64,000 nt of DNA, from assembly GCF_001261775.1 (NCBI RefSeq), contig NZ_LN868538.1, forward strand, positions 62,001 through 126,000, in the 5' to 3' direction. Below the pieces are notes generated by a model, which worked only from the letters and a program-made list of their open reading frames with translations, was not told where the DNA came from and ran no database searches. Below are positions 43,775 through 53,199 of this stretch, piece by piece (positions within the stretch are counted from its first letter, which is position 1; each line of letters starts with the position of its first letter). Position numbers and translations under genes: made by a program. This DNA is from Anaeromassilibacillus senegalensis (lineage in GTDB: Bacteria > Bacillota > Clostridia > Oscillospirales > Acutalibacteraceae).

Positions 43775-44580
43775 CACAATCGGCTGATTGTTTTTCTAAA
43801 AACGCGGTCGATGCTTACAGGGCATATTCCCTCATCATACGCAATCCGTAAAACATCTTACTTATTAATCCACATCCATATTTAATGATAATACACCTCT
43901 TGTTGCAGATATAAGCTGCAACAAGAGGTGTTGTCATATCTAGAAAGATAAACTGAACTGGACTTTCTGAGTAAATTGGTACCTGAATGAAAAAGAACCG
44001 TCCCATCTCCAAACGGAAACTTTTTCGGCAATGATATCTAATGATAAACTACAATAACATTTTCCCTTTTGGGCTTCTACCATTCCCTGCAGGCCGTTGC
44101 TATTTTTGACCTCATTTGCTATACTTGAGATACTATAAGCGCAGGCACAGGAACTCTCGCGCGGGTGTAATGTACGCCTGCTGGACGAAAAGAAGCGAAA
44201 GTATTCTTCGAGTGTTAGAATATATCGGATCGTCTGTCAGGCCGCTCTCTTGTATCCAAAGCCAGCCTGCTTCGGAATTTCACCTGAGAGAACAACCATG
44301 CTGCAATACTGGCCGGTTTTTTCTGAAACAACTGATGGACCTTCTGGGCAAGCTTAAAATATGTCAGCAAACCAATCGATATACGACAGGTGCACCCCAT
44401 TCTGCTCCAGTTATGTATATACATAACTCCTTCAAAACTTAACTTCGCCGGGAAACCGCAAAATAATGAAGCTCTTTGATTCAGACGGTACAATCCTAAC
44501 GAAAATCTAACATAGCATATGATATCCTTTCCGCAGTACCCACGCTGTTGACGCATCGTGGAAGCAGAAAGGATATTTTT
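43706..44580. other. 875-base intergenic region with a perfect 15-bp stem
   Basis: Apart from the end of the long repeat, the only clear structure is a perfect 15-bp stem ACACCTCTTGTTGCA (43893-43907 with 43917-43931) without a T-tract on either side. It may end transcription of the GH2 gene or be a protein-binding dyad. Frames around 44116-44560 on both strands lack ribosome sites and family resemblance. Confidence 0.5.
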
Positions 44581-47079
44581 ATGAAGACAAAAATCTTTTT
44601 AAGATTGACAGCGGCAACACTCATGCTGACCCTGACATTGACTGGCTGTGCCAAGCCCATTCTCAATGGGAACACACTGGTTCCGGAAGAAATGGGCATA
44701 CAACCGCTTACAATCGGCCGGCTTGCCGATTATCTGATTAAGGCGGCTGACGACTACAACCCCAACGCGGACCGCGCTTCCGTTCTGGAAGGATTCTCCG
44801 AGACGGAGCAGGCCACTCGGCTGCAAATGTTTGTGTTAGCCAGCCGGGCATTCGGCCACCTTCCTGCCCCAACAGGGAATGGAAAAAACACCGCTCCACC
44901 AGCTGTAGATCTGACCGATGCGCCCGAGTGGTCCTGGAGCGCGTTGCGCAATCTGTCTGATGGCGGTGTGTTGGCTGCCTCCGACTTAGGCCTTTCTGAC
45001 TTACCTGCTCCATCCGATGCAGCGGTTCAGGACACGCCGTCCACAGACGGCGATGGTATGACCGCTTCGGATTCAGACATGGCGGACGATATGAATTCCG
45101 GTTCAAAAAGCACCTCTTCCGATGAACCCTCCGGCAATGAAAAGATGAACGCCCCTGTGACACAGAAAGATGCAGAGATCGTAGCGCAGAGATTTTTCCA
45201 AGCGTATGGCTCCCATCTGAAAGATAATTTTTACGCCGCTGTGAACAAAGGGGAAATGGATGCACTGGAACTTCCCGGTAACGGTTCCACCGCCGGCGGC
45301 TCCAGTACCGTAACCGCCGACACAGACCGTCAGCTTCACGATCTGATCTTAGAAATCATGAACAGTGGAGAGAACTACGCGCATGGCAGCCCGGAGCAAA
45401 AAATCCGGGACTTTTACAAGAGTGTCCTTGCGCTGGAGGCGCGGGATGCAGCAGGCATAAAACCCTTGCAAAAGTACCTGGACGCCGCAGATGCCGCTCA
45501 AAGCTTTCCCGAGTTAATCGCGGCCATTGTCCTGGCGGTGCAGGAACTGGGCAATATGGGAAACGGCCTTTTTCCCATGATAGCAGTCACCGATACGCAG
45601 GACAGCACCAGGAAAGTGATGCAGCTCATGCCCCTGACCCCCATGTTTCCCCCAGAAGATTACGCCGATCCGGACAACATGATGATAAAAGAATACCGCA
45701 CCTCCATGGTGAATCAGCTTATAGCAGCGGGTGAGAGTCAAACGGAAGCAGCGCGGCTGGTCGACGGGTTGCTCAATATGGAGCATACTCTGGCAAAAAA
45801 TTCCTCCAGTGCTGAGGAATTGGGTAATCTTCAGAGCCAAACCAAACGCTACACGCCCGCATCCCTGGATAAGCTGATGCCCCAGGCCAAACCATCGGAA
45901 CTGCTCACTGCTATCGGTCTCAAAGCCGATGCCCGGATGCAGGTCTTCGATGACAAGCAGTTCGCCGCCTATGCCGTCTGGTTTACTGAAGAAAACCTGG
46001 AACTTTTTAAGGCCCTGCAAAAAATCGCTCTGATCTCCGGCTTCAGCAGATATCTCAGCCAGGACATGGCGGAAACCTTCGGTTCCCAGACAGGCACCTC
46101 CGAAGAAACAGCCAACGAAGCCGTTCAATCCTTCCTCTCCGAAGAGCTGGGCCAGCTCTATGTCAATCGCTATTTTCCCGCCGAGTCCAAGGCCGAAATC
46201 GAGCATATGGTGCAGCTGATGATCCGTGCCTTTAAGACCCGCATCAGCCGCCTGGATTGGATGGAGGAGCCTACCAAGCAGGAGGCCATAAAAAAGCTGG
46301 ATAACATCACGGTGATGATTGGTTACCCCGACAAATGGGACTTTAATTACGCCGATATCAGAGGAGTTGCCGACGGCGGCAGTTATTTCACAAACGTGGC
46401 GGCCTCTGAAGCGGATAAATGGAAAAAGATGGTGAACGGACTGGACGAACCGGTGAACCCCCGCCGCTTCCCCATGGCGGCTTTTACCGTTAACGCTGCA
46501 GCCAGCCGAAATACCAACACCTTAATTTTTCCCGCCGGTATACTTCAGGCCCCTTTGTATGATAAAAACGCTTCCTTTGAAGCCAATCTGGGGGCTATCG
46601 GCAGCACGATCGCCCACGAAATCACCCACATGTTTGACGACGGCGGTGCGCAATATGATGCCACCGGCACTGTACGCAACTGGTGGGCAGACAGCGATTA
46701 CACCCACTTCCAGGAGTTGTGTAAAAAGGCAGAGGCCTTCTATGACGGTTATGAAGCCGCTCCCGGTATCCCTGTTGACGGAAAAGAAACCCTGAGCGAG
46801 AACATTTCCGATATCGGCGGCATTGCCTGCGGCCTGGAAATTCTCTCCACTATGGAAAACCCGGATTACGACGCCTTTTTCCGCAGCTATGCCCGCTACT
46901 GGCTGAAGGTGGCCGACTATAAAACTTTGGCAGAGCTGGCCCAGTCAGATCAGCATGCGCCCAACATTCTGCGTGTCAACCGGGTACTCTCTAACTTTCA
47001 GGAATTCTTCGACACTTATTCGATCAGCCCCGGCGACGGAATGTACGTGTCCCCTGAGAATCGCATTGTAATTTGGTAA
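44581..47079 (+). CDS. M13 family metallopeptidase lipoprotein (PepO/neprilysin-like)
   Basis: 832 residues with a lipobox LTGC (Cys at about 23). Residues 30-90 resemble an SLH-type repeat (LADYLIKAADDYNPNADR, TRLQMFVLASRAFG), followed by a low-complexity Ser/Asp-rich spacer (about 130-195). The M13 peptidase has zinc ligands in HEITHMFDDGG (His679, His683) with catalytic Glu680, and Glu740 in ENISDIGG; the end ENRIVIW corresponds to the family C terminus with its usual Cys replaced. It should cleave short peptides at the outer membrane face. The ATG at 44581 has AAAGGA seven bases upstream. A hairpin separates it from the two-component genes. Confidence 0.92.
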   Translation: MKTKIFLRLTAATLMLTLTLTGCAKPILNGNTLVPEEMGIQPLTIGRLADYLIKAADDYNPNADRASVLEGFSETEQATRLQMFVLASRAFGHLPAPTGNGKNTAPPAVDLTDAPEWSWSALRNLSDGGVLAASDLGLSDLPAPSDAAVQDTPSTDGDGMTASDSDMADDMNSGSKSTSSDEPSGNEKMNAPVTQKDAEIVAQRFFQAYGSHLKDNFYAAVNKGEMDALELPGNGSTAGGSSTVTADTDRQLHDLILEIMNSGENYAHGSPEQKIRDFYKSVLALEARDAAGIKPLQKYLDAADAAQSFPELIAAIVLAVQELGNMGNGLFPMIAVTDTQDSTRKVMQLMPLTPMFPPEDYADPDNMMIKEYRTSMVNQLIAAGESQTEAARLVDGLLNMEHTLAKNSSSAEELGNLQSQTKRYTPASLDKLMPQAKPSELLTAIGLKADARMQVFDDKQFAAYAVWFTEENLELFKALQKIALISGFSRYLSQDMAETFGSQTGTSEETANEAVQSFLSEELGQLYVNRYFPAESKAEIEHMVQLMIRAFKTRISRLDWMEEPTKQEAIKKLDNITVMIGYPDKWDFNYADIRGVADGGSYFTNVAASEADKWKKMVNGLDEPVNPRRFPMAAFTVNAAASRNTNTLIFPAGILQAPLYDKNASFEANLGAIGSTIAHEITHMFDDGGAQYDATGTVRNWWADSDYTHFQELCKKAEAFYDGYEAAPGIPVDGKETLSENISDIGGIACGLEILSTMENPDYDAFFRSYARYWLKVADYKTLAELAQSDQHAPNILRVNRVLSNFQEFFDTYSISPGDGMYVSPENRIVIW

Positions 47080-47087
47080 GACTAAAG

Positions 47088-47113
47088 ATGCCGGAGGCAC
47101 ACGCCTCCGGCAT
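47088..47113 (+). terminator. Hairpin between peptidase and response regulator
   Basis: An 11-bp GC-rich stem ATGCCGGAGGC with a 4-base loop, without a clear T-tract. It may be a weak terminator or an attenuator that lowers read-through into the regulator genes. Confidence 0.55.
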
Positions 47114-47161
47114 TGGCATACCCGCAAAATCCAATACATTTTATAAAAAGGACGTGAAGCG

Positions 47162-47848
47162 ATGAAGCTGCTGCTGGTAGAGGACGAAGCGCTGCTCTCC
47201 AAAAACATAGCCAAGGGGCTGCGTCTGCTGGGTTACGCGGTGGACTGCGCCTATGACGGTGAGGAAGCCCTTGATTTGTATTACCTCAACAATTATGACC
47301 TGATGATTTTAGACTTGAACCTGCCTAAACTGGACGGCATGGAGGTTCTGCGGCGTATCCGTAATAAGGATGCCGACTTCCGCATTCTTATTCTCTCCGC
47401 CCGAAATACCCTCGAGGACAAAATAAGCGGCCTGGACGAGGGCAGCAACGATTATCTGACGAAACCTTTTGCCTTTCAGGAGCTGGAAGCCCGTATCCGC
47501 GGCCTTCTGCGGCGAAGCTTCACCACTGGCAGCACCGAGCTGCGCTGCGGTCTTCTGCGGGTGGATACATCCGCTCGGCAGGTATGGTATGGCAAAGAAC
47601 TCGTGGCGTTGACGCGAAAGGAGTATACCTTATTGGAATACCTGTTGATTCACACCAATCGTGTCGTCAGCGCAGAAGAACTTATTGAGCACGCATGGGA
47701 CAGCGAAGCCGACCCCTTTTCCAACGCGTTCCGATTTCATATTCACTCTCTGCGCAAAAAACTGGATGAAGCAGGAGCAACGGGGTATATCGTTACCCAG
47801 AGGGGGCAAGGCTACCGCATTCAAGATTCCAAGGAGGTATCATCATGA
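47162..47848 (+). CDS. OmpR-family response regulator
   Basis: 228 residues: receiver domain (1-115) with the phosphoacceptor Asp51 in LMILDLNLPK and the conserved Lys in DYLTKPF, and a winged-helix DNA-binding domain (about 125-225, LTRKEYTLLEYLL, VTQRGQGYRI). The stop overlaps the kinase start by 4 bp. Targets are unknown; the neighbouring M13 peptidase gene and surface-protein genes are candidates. Confidence 0.95.
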   Translation: MKLLLVEDEALLSKNIAKGLRLLGYAVDCAYDGEEALDLYYLNNYDLMILDLNLPKLDGMEVLRRIRNKDADFRILILSARNTLEDKISGLDEGSNDYLTKPFAFQELEARIRGLLRRSFTTGSTELRCGLLRVDTSARQVWYGKELVALTRKEYTLLEYLLIHTNRVVSAEELIEHAWDSEADPFSNAFRFHIHSLRKKLDEAGATGYIVTQRGQGYRIQDSKEVSS

Positions 47849-48975
47849 AAAAATGGACTTTACAGGCCCGACTGACCGCTATTGTAGGTATGATCTTGCT
47901 GGCCGCCTGCCTGCTGCTTACCACCAATTCCCTTTTTGCCGCCAATACCTACTACGGGGATTATGCCCTGTTAATTGAATCGGGTCTGGCAGAAATCGAC
48001 CCCGCTTTGGAAAATTTCGCAGAGCTCGACACCACATTGACAGATCCCGGTGCATTCTATCAGGAGGCATCCCAAAAATTCTCCACCCAGTCTCTGTTGG
48101 TTACAGCGCTGATCGTTGCTCTGGCGTTGGTATGTACCTATTGGGCCACGGGAAAGATGTTGCGCCCGCTCAAGCACCTGACAAAATCTGTGCAGTGCGT
48201 GGATGATCAGCATCTGGACCGCCGAGTCGCCACACAAGGAGCCGAGGGGGAAGTATTGGCCCTTACAGAATCTTTCAATGGAATGCTGGACAGACTGGAA
48301 GAATCCTTTCTTATTCAAAAGAGCTTCGCCGCCAACGCAGCCCACGAATTGAAAACTCCGTTGGCTGTCATCAAGTCCTCTCTTCAGGTGTTGGAAATGT
48401 CTCCCCATCCAACAGAAGCGGACTACCGGGAGTTCATGACAGATACTGGTGAAAGTCTGGAGCGTATTATTAAGACAGTGGATGGACTGTTATCTCTGGC
48501 AAACCTGGAAACTGTTCCGAAGGATGAAACAGTAGAGCTGCGGCCTCTTCTGGATCAGGCTGTCCGGGAGCTGTCCGGCGAGGCAGAAGTAAATCGTGTT
48601 GCATTGTCCGTCTCTGGCGAAGCCGCCGCTGTGCAGGGGAATGCCGGCCTTTTATACCGGGCTTTCTATAATCTGATCGAGAATGCCTTGAAATATAACC
48701 GACCCGGCGGGACGGTAACCGTGGGACTGGAACAAGAGGGACACAGTATCCGAATCCGGGTAGCAGACACTGGCATTGGCATCGCTGAGGACGCGCTGCC
48801 CCACATCTTTGAGTCCTTCTATCGTGCTGATCCTTCCCGCTCCCAACAAATCCCCGGTTCCGGCCTGGGTCTGGCTGTTGTTCGCCTGATCGTGGAGCAG
48901 CATGGAGGGACAATCAAAGTGACCAGCGCTGTGGGCGACGGCTCGGTTTTTTCCGTCCAGTTAAATAAATTTTGA
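47845..48975 (+). CDS. Sensor histidine kinase
   Basis: 376 residues with two transmembrane helices (about 12-33 and 83-101), a short extracytoplasmic loop of some 50 residues, a HAMP domain (102-155), the dimerisation domain with phosphoacceptor His167 in AANAAHELKTPLA, and an ATPase domain with NLIENALKYN, DTGIGIAEDA and GSGLGLAVV. The small sensor loop suggests detection of membrane or envelope conditions. Coupled to the response regulator by a 4-bp overlap. Confidence 0.95.
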   Translation: MKKWTLQARLTAIVGMILLAACLLLTTNSLFAANTYYGDYALLIESGLAEIDPALENFAELDTTLTDPGAFYQEASQKFSTQSLLVTALIVALALVCTYWATGKMLRPLKHLTKSVQCVDDQHLDRRVATQGAEGEVLALTESFNGMLDRLEESFLIQKSFAANAAHELKTPLAVIKSSLQVLEMSPHPTEADYREFMTDTGESLERIIKTVDGLLSLANLETVPKDETVELRPLLDQAVRELSGEAEVNRVALSVSGEAAAVQGNAGLLYRAFYNLIENALKYNRPGGTVTVGLEQEGHSIRIRVADTGIGIAEDALPHIFESFYRADPSRSQQIPGSGLGLAVVRLIVEQHGGTIKVTSAVGDGSVFSVQLNKF

Positions 48976-49415
48976 CTTTATGCCCAATTGTCATAATTGT
49001 CAGCCAAAGAAGGGGTTATATGTTAAAAAGTAAAAGTAAGAGGAAAGCATTTTTTAATTATACTTAAACGAATACGGACGAGTTAAAGAAAATCCTCTCA
49101 TTCCCCCGTTGCCGGATTTACTAGTAGTTCATTCATACCTTTATGAATGACAGGAGCACTTGCGTAAGCGGGTGCCCTTATTGTTTCACTCATACAGTTC
49201 TCTGTCCTTATACCAATTATCAAAGCCTTATGGAGTCCGTTAAATTATCTTCCAAAGAGAATGTATTTGCTTGATATACAACATTGCAAAGGGGATTCAT
49301 TTCATAATATGTTCTAAAAATAAGCATAACAAAAGAGGGCCGCCCTTGTGGACAGTCCTCTTTTGTTATGCATGCTCAACGAACATCTATTTAATACATC
49401 AATAAACGGGATCGA
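48976..49415. terminator. Convergent intergenic region with terminators
   Basis: No gene seen. A 9-bp stem TCATTCATA (49129-49150) and an 8-bp GU-containing stem (49156-49163 with 49168-49175) followed by a T-rich stretch could end the histidine kinase transcript. A perfect 14-bp stem CATAACAAAAGAGG (49325-49338 with 49357-49370) with A/T-rich flanks is a convincing terminator for the leftward 1255-residue gene. Confidence 0.7.
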
Positions 49416-52400
49416 TTATCCCACAATCGTAAGATCACTAACATTCATAGCCGCCGTAACAACGCCGCTTTTTCCAATAACTACACGATCCCCGTACACT
49501 GCCATCACCGTATAAGTATCCCGATAAACAAAAGCTGCGAGCCCACCGCCGGTATAGGTCTTTGCGCCACTTTTGACTCTGACTTTAGCGCCATTTGCGA
49601 CTTTCACACTCACTTCCGCATACCGTCTGAGAATATCCGCCTCGTCCACCCATCCGTATACTGTGGAGTCACCTCCTGCAACAGCGACCAAGTGATAGGG
49701 ATGTCTGCCGTTGTAAATTTGGGTAACAGTCGCCTGGCCGGGCTTACAGGATACCGCGTCGGAAGCGTTGGCATTAGAATAGTGTTTTGCACCGGTAAAG
49801 CTCACCACGTCTCCCACCCGGATTTCAACTGTCGAATTGCCCTGTGCAGGCTGATCGCCCTGTGCAGGCTCCGCACCGGAATCCGTGCTTCCGCCCATGG
49901 TATAGTTCTGCGCCGCCTTCTTCAGTGCCTGATTGATGTCGCCGTTGGCACGGAACTCGGCCGCAAGAGTGTGGGTACCCGCGCCGACCCGCTCGAACGC
50001 CTTGCTGTAGATGGTAAACTTCACTCCGCCCTCTTCCATCAGATAATCCACATTTTTCTCCAGCTTCTGGCCATCCAGCCACAAACCCATGAATTCGGAC
50101 AAGGCGCCTTCGACTTCAAACTTCTCGTCGGCATAGACGTCCATCCTGTCGGGAATCCGCCCAATGACGGCATGGGCCGCATCGACAGCGGCATTCACAT
50201 TCTCATTGGTATTTTCCCTGATTTCCAGCGTCAGGTTGGCATACGTATCCTTCGCAGAGGAAGCGCCGCTGCTCATTTTCACCTGGAAGGTAAACTTGCC
50301 GCTCTCCTTTGGGACACCGTAAAGCTCGCCGTTGGGCTTCAGCTCCAAACCCATGGGCAGATTGCCGCTTTGCTTTGTGAAGGTGATTTTGCTTCCGGCT
50401 GCTGCATTTCCGGCCGAAATTTTTGCGCTGTACGGGATGTACTTGACACCCGCCGGGACCGCAACAGCGGAAGCCGTGGGACCCACAACCGCCGCGACAG
50501 CATCCTGCGCATATGTATTTTGCGAGGATGTGCTGCTTCCACCGCCACCGCCGCCGGAAGACTTCTTTCCAGCTATGTAGTTCTGTGCCGCCTTCTTCAA
50601 TGCCTTGTTGATATCGCCGTCGACACGGAATTCCGCGGCTATGGTGTGCGTGCCGCTGCCCGCCTGCTGGAAGGTCTTGCCGTAGATGGTGATCTTCGTG
50701 CTTCCCTCCTCGGCCAGATAGTCCGTATCTTTTTCCATTTTTTCGCCGTCCAGCCAGAAGTCCATAAACTCGGCCAGAACGCCTTCCACCTCAAATACTT
50801 CATCGGTATAGGTGGTCATCCGGTCCGGTACGCGCTCGGTAATCATATAGCCTTCATCCGTGGCGGCGTTTACGTTTTCATTGGTGTTTTCCTTGATCTC
50901 GAAAGTGAAGTAAGCGTATGAGTCTTCAAAATATCGAGTGCTGCTGGACATCCTTACACCGAGTGCAAAACGACCACTCTCCTTGGGCGTACCGTAGAGC
51001 TCGCCGTTAGGTTTCAGTACGAGGCCCTTAGGCAGTTTTCCGATCCATTGGGTGAATGTAACCTTGTTCCAGTCGTACATATTGTTGGTCTGGAGCATGG
51101 TGCCGTAGGGGACATACTTAATGCCATCTGGAATTTCGGTTGTGGTAATGGTGGGGTCGCCGGCGATACCGGTCAGTTCGATTTCCACTGGCTCCTGTCC
51201 GTCCGCGGAGATGGTCAGGGTGCCGCTGATTTCGCCGTCGCCGGTTGGGACAATGCGCACCTTTGCGACATTTGGCAGCTCGCCATGCGTGCCGTCTGGA
51301 ATTTCCAGCGTATCAAAGGCGGCTAGGGTATCGTTGCCTTCGCCGCCGACCGTCCAATAATCGTCCAGCCGCACATTCTGGGCGTCGGTGAGTTCCGCCT
51401 TCAGCCCGGTCAGCGGCGCGGCCCCCACGTTGGCAATGAAAATATCGTGCACCCTGCCGTGGAAGCCATTTAAAAACAGCTCGCGGCGGGCGCCCTGCGG
51501 GCCGTTGACGCCGTTTACATAGAGCTTGGGGCCAGAGGAATCCTTCTTTACAAACGTAACCCAGTAGTTCTTCACATTTTCCTTGTCCCCGGAGGAGGCG
51601 GAGTATTGTATCGGGCCGTTCGTAAAGTTCTGGACAGACAAGCCTGACCTTTGCTCCACGGCGGGCGTGCCCGCGTACATTCTGACCTCATGTCCGGTGT
51701 AGAACTCCGGGGTCAAAGTGGACAGATCCGTCTCTTCATCCAGCACCAACACGGTCTGGAATCCGTTGTAGTAATAGGTGTCTTCCTCATAGGGGACCAC
51801 ATAATAGTCGCCGATTTCCTCGGCTCCCTGCATGCGGAAATACGTGTCCCTGGAGCCGGGACGCTCCGTCGGTTCACGGGGGCCGTCCGGTTCAATGGAT
51901 TCATCGCCGTCTTCCGCGCGGATCACAATATGAAACACCTCTCCGCCGGCAAAGATGGAAAACATTACTCCTTCTCCGCCGTAGCTGGCCAGATAGCCTT
52001 TATTGCTAAACAAGGATTCCTTGATGTCTTCCGCACTGGCGGCAAGGGCGGCGTCCATGTCCGCATAATCCCCAATGACTGCCATTTCCACCTCGTCGTT
52101 TTTCATTCCCTCGAGATAATAAGAAAGGCTCTGGTAATATTGGCCGCTGGCTGGATACTCCTTGTAAAGGGAATAGGTGAGAGTTTTCACACCGTTATTA
52201 TAAGTAGTAGAGCTGCGCCTGGCAGCTACATCCGTACCTCTCTCATCACGGAGCCAACTTTCTGTTTCAACACCGGTAAACATGGCATTGAAGTCTACAT
52301 AGAAAGTTTCCCGTCCGACTATTTCATCACCCTTAAACAGGTACATCTCATACTCATTGAAGTCATTTGGATAGTGAAAACCGGCATCGTCCGCATCCAT

Positions 52401-53183
52401 ATCCACATTCCAGATACTCGAGGTGATATCGCGTCCACCACCGTCCCTGCTAAAGCTATTGTCATCGGCAATTATCATCACTCTGTCAAACCGACCGGTG
52501 GCGTCAAATCCTTCTCTAAACGCCAAGCTCCATCGAAATTCTTCTTTGATCGGCGCATTATGGGATAGATCAACAGCCAAATCGCTCGCTTCGTCATCGC
52601 TGCTATACCAGGTGTTAAGGACGGGGATGGGAGTATTCTCCTCCCCGGGAAGCCATAAGGTAGGAACCAGCCACTCGTCGTCATCGGCTTTGATCAAATT
52701 AATATCATAGTAGATGTTGGTATCGTCCAGTTGTTTGGCAGAGCCCACCACACAGCGGATATTGTCAATCCCATCATCTTGCAGATCGATCCTGTCGTCT
52801 AGATCGTTGACGGTATAGATATCGTCATAGTTTGTGCTCCATGCTACCTTAGCGTCATCCGGAATATCCGGGTCGGTCAGAAGGTCGCTGAGCTTAAACA
52901 TACGCAGCTCTGGCGGGAGATACGCGGTCAGGTCCACCTCTCTGGTCCGCTCCTCCAGGGGCAGCAGGGAGAGTGTGCTCATCAGCTCGTCCTCGCTGAT
53001 GGTTTCTCTTTGCATCCATGCGTTCGCGTTTGCCATCGTTTCCGCCGTCGCCGTGGGGGCGGCGTACCCGGTTTCTTCCGCAGCCGCCCCAGCGGCGATG
53101 GAAACCGTGGAAACCAGCATCGCCAGTGTGAGCAGAGATGCCAGCCTTCGTTTCCATTTTCCCGGGTTTCTTCTCTTTTTCAT
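49416..53183 (-). CDS. Large secreted repeat protein of the pilus/kinase operon
   Basis: 1255 residues. Signal peptide 1-33 (KKRRNPGKWKRRLASLLTLA and so on); an acidic N-terminal region (about 60-480) that I do not recognise; a region near 580-680 resembling Ig-type anchor domains; two homologous repeats (about 680-905 and 911-1105), each with a putative Ig domain (IPDGIKYVPYG, LKPNGELYGTPKESG) and a following EVEG-FWLDGEKMEKDTDYL unit; a Ser/Gly linker; and a C-terminal SH3-like region (1120-1255). No anchor is seen. The ATG at 53183 has AGGAGG eight bases upstream and lies 16 bp after the kinase gene, so it may be a surface protein made with the pilus. Function unknown. Confidence 0.78.
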   Translation of the reverse strand: MKKRRNPGKWKRRLASLLTLAMLVSTVSIAAGAAAEETGYAAPTATAETMANANAWMQRETISEDELMSTLSLLPLEERTREVDLTAYLPPELRMFKLSDLLTDPDIPDDAKVAWSTNYDDIYTVNDLDDRIDLQDDGIDNIRCVVGSAKQLDDTNIYYDINLIKADDDEWLVPTLWLPGEENTPIPVLNTWYSSDDEASDLAVDLSHNAPIKEEFRWSLAFREGFDATGRFDRVMIIADDNSFSRDGGGRDITSSIWNVDMDADDAGFHYPNDFNEYEMYLFKGDEIVGRETFYVDFNAMFTGVETESWLRDERGTDVAARRSSTTYNNGVKTLTYSLYKEYPASGQYYQSLSYYLEGMKNDEVEMAVIGDYADMDAALAASAEDIKESLFSNKGYLASYGGEGVMFSIFAGGEVFHIVIRAEDGDESIEPDGPREPTERPGSRDTYFRMQGAEEIGDYYVVPYEEDTYYYNGFQTVLVLDEETDLSTLTPEFYTGHEVRMYAGTPAVEQRSGLSVQNFTNGPIQYSASSGDKENVKNYWVTFVKKDSSGPKLYVNGVNGPQGARRELFLNGFHGRVHDIFIANVGAAPLTGLKAELTDAQNVRLDDYWTVGGEGNDTLAAFDTLEIPDGTHGELPNVAKVRIVPTGDGEISGTLTISADGQEPVEIELTGIAGDPTITTTEIPDGIKYVPYGTMLQTNNMYDWNKVTFTQWIGKLPKGLVLKPNGELYGTPKESGRFALGVRMSSSTRYFEDSYAYFTFEIKENTNENVNAATDEGYMITERVPDRMTTYTDEVFEVEGVLAEFMDFWLDGEKMEKDTDYLAEEGSTKITIYGKTFQQAGSGTHTIAAEFRVDGDINKALKKAAQNYIAGKKSSGGGGGGSSTSSQNTYAQDAVAAVVGPTASAVAVPAGVKYIPYSAKISAGNAAAGSKITFTKQSGNLPMGLELKPNGELYGVPKESGKFTFQVKMSSGASSAKDTYANLTLEIRENTNENVNAAVDAAHAVIGRIPDRMDVYADEKFEVEGALSEFMGLWLDGQKLEKNVDYLMEEGGVKFTIYSKAFERVGAGTHTLAAEFRANGDINQALKKAAQNYTMGGSTDSGAEPAQGDQPAQGNSTVEIRVGDVVSFTGAKHYSNANASDAVSCKPGQATVTQIYNGRHPYHLVAVAGGDSTVYGWVDEADILRRYAEVSVKVANGAKVRVKSGAKTYTGGGLAAFVYRDTYTVMAVYGDRVVIGKSGVVTAAMNVSDLTIVG

Positions 53184-53199
53184 GTTCTGTTCCTCCTGT

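Noticed and set aside
40031..43777. A 1248-codon open frame on the minus strand
   Set aside because: Antisense to the GH2 gene; its end repeats the antisense of the shared tail. The plus-strand protein has clear catalytic motifs and signal peptide.
44116..44556. Overlapping frames on both strands that might be a degraded transposase
   Set aside because: No catalytic motif, no terminal repeats and no target duplication found; similarity could not be supported by eye.
49692..50921. A 409-codon plus-strand frame
   Set aside because: Antisense to the secreted repeat protein, repeats itself because the real gene has internal repeats, no ribosome site.
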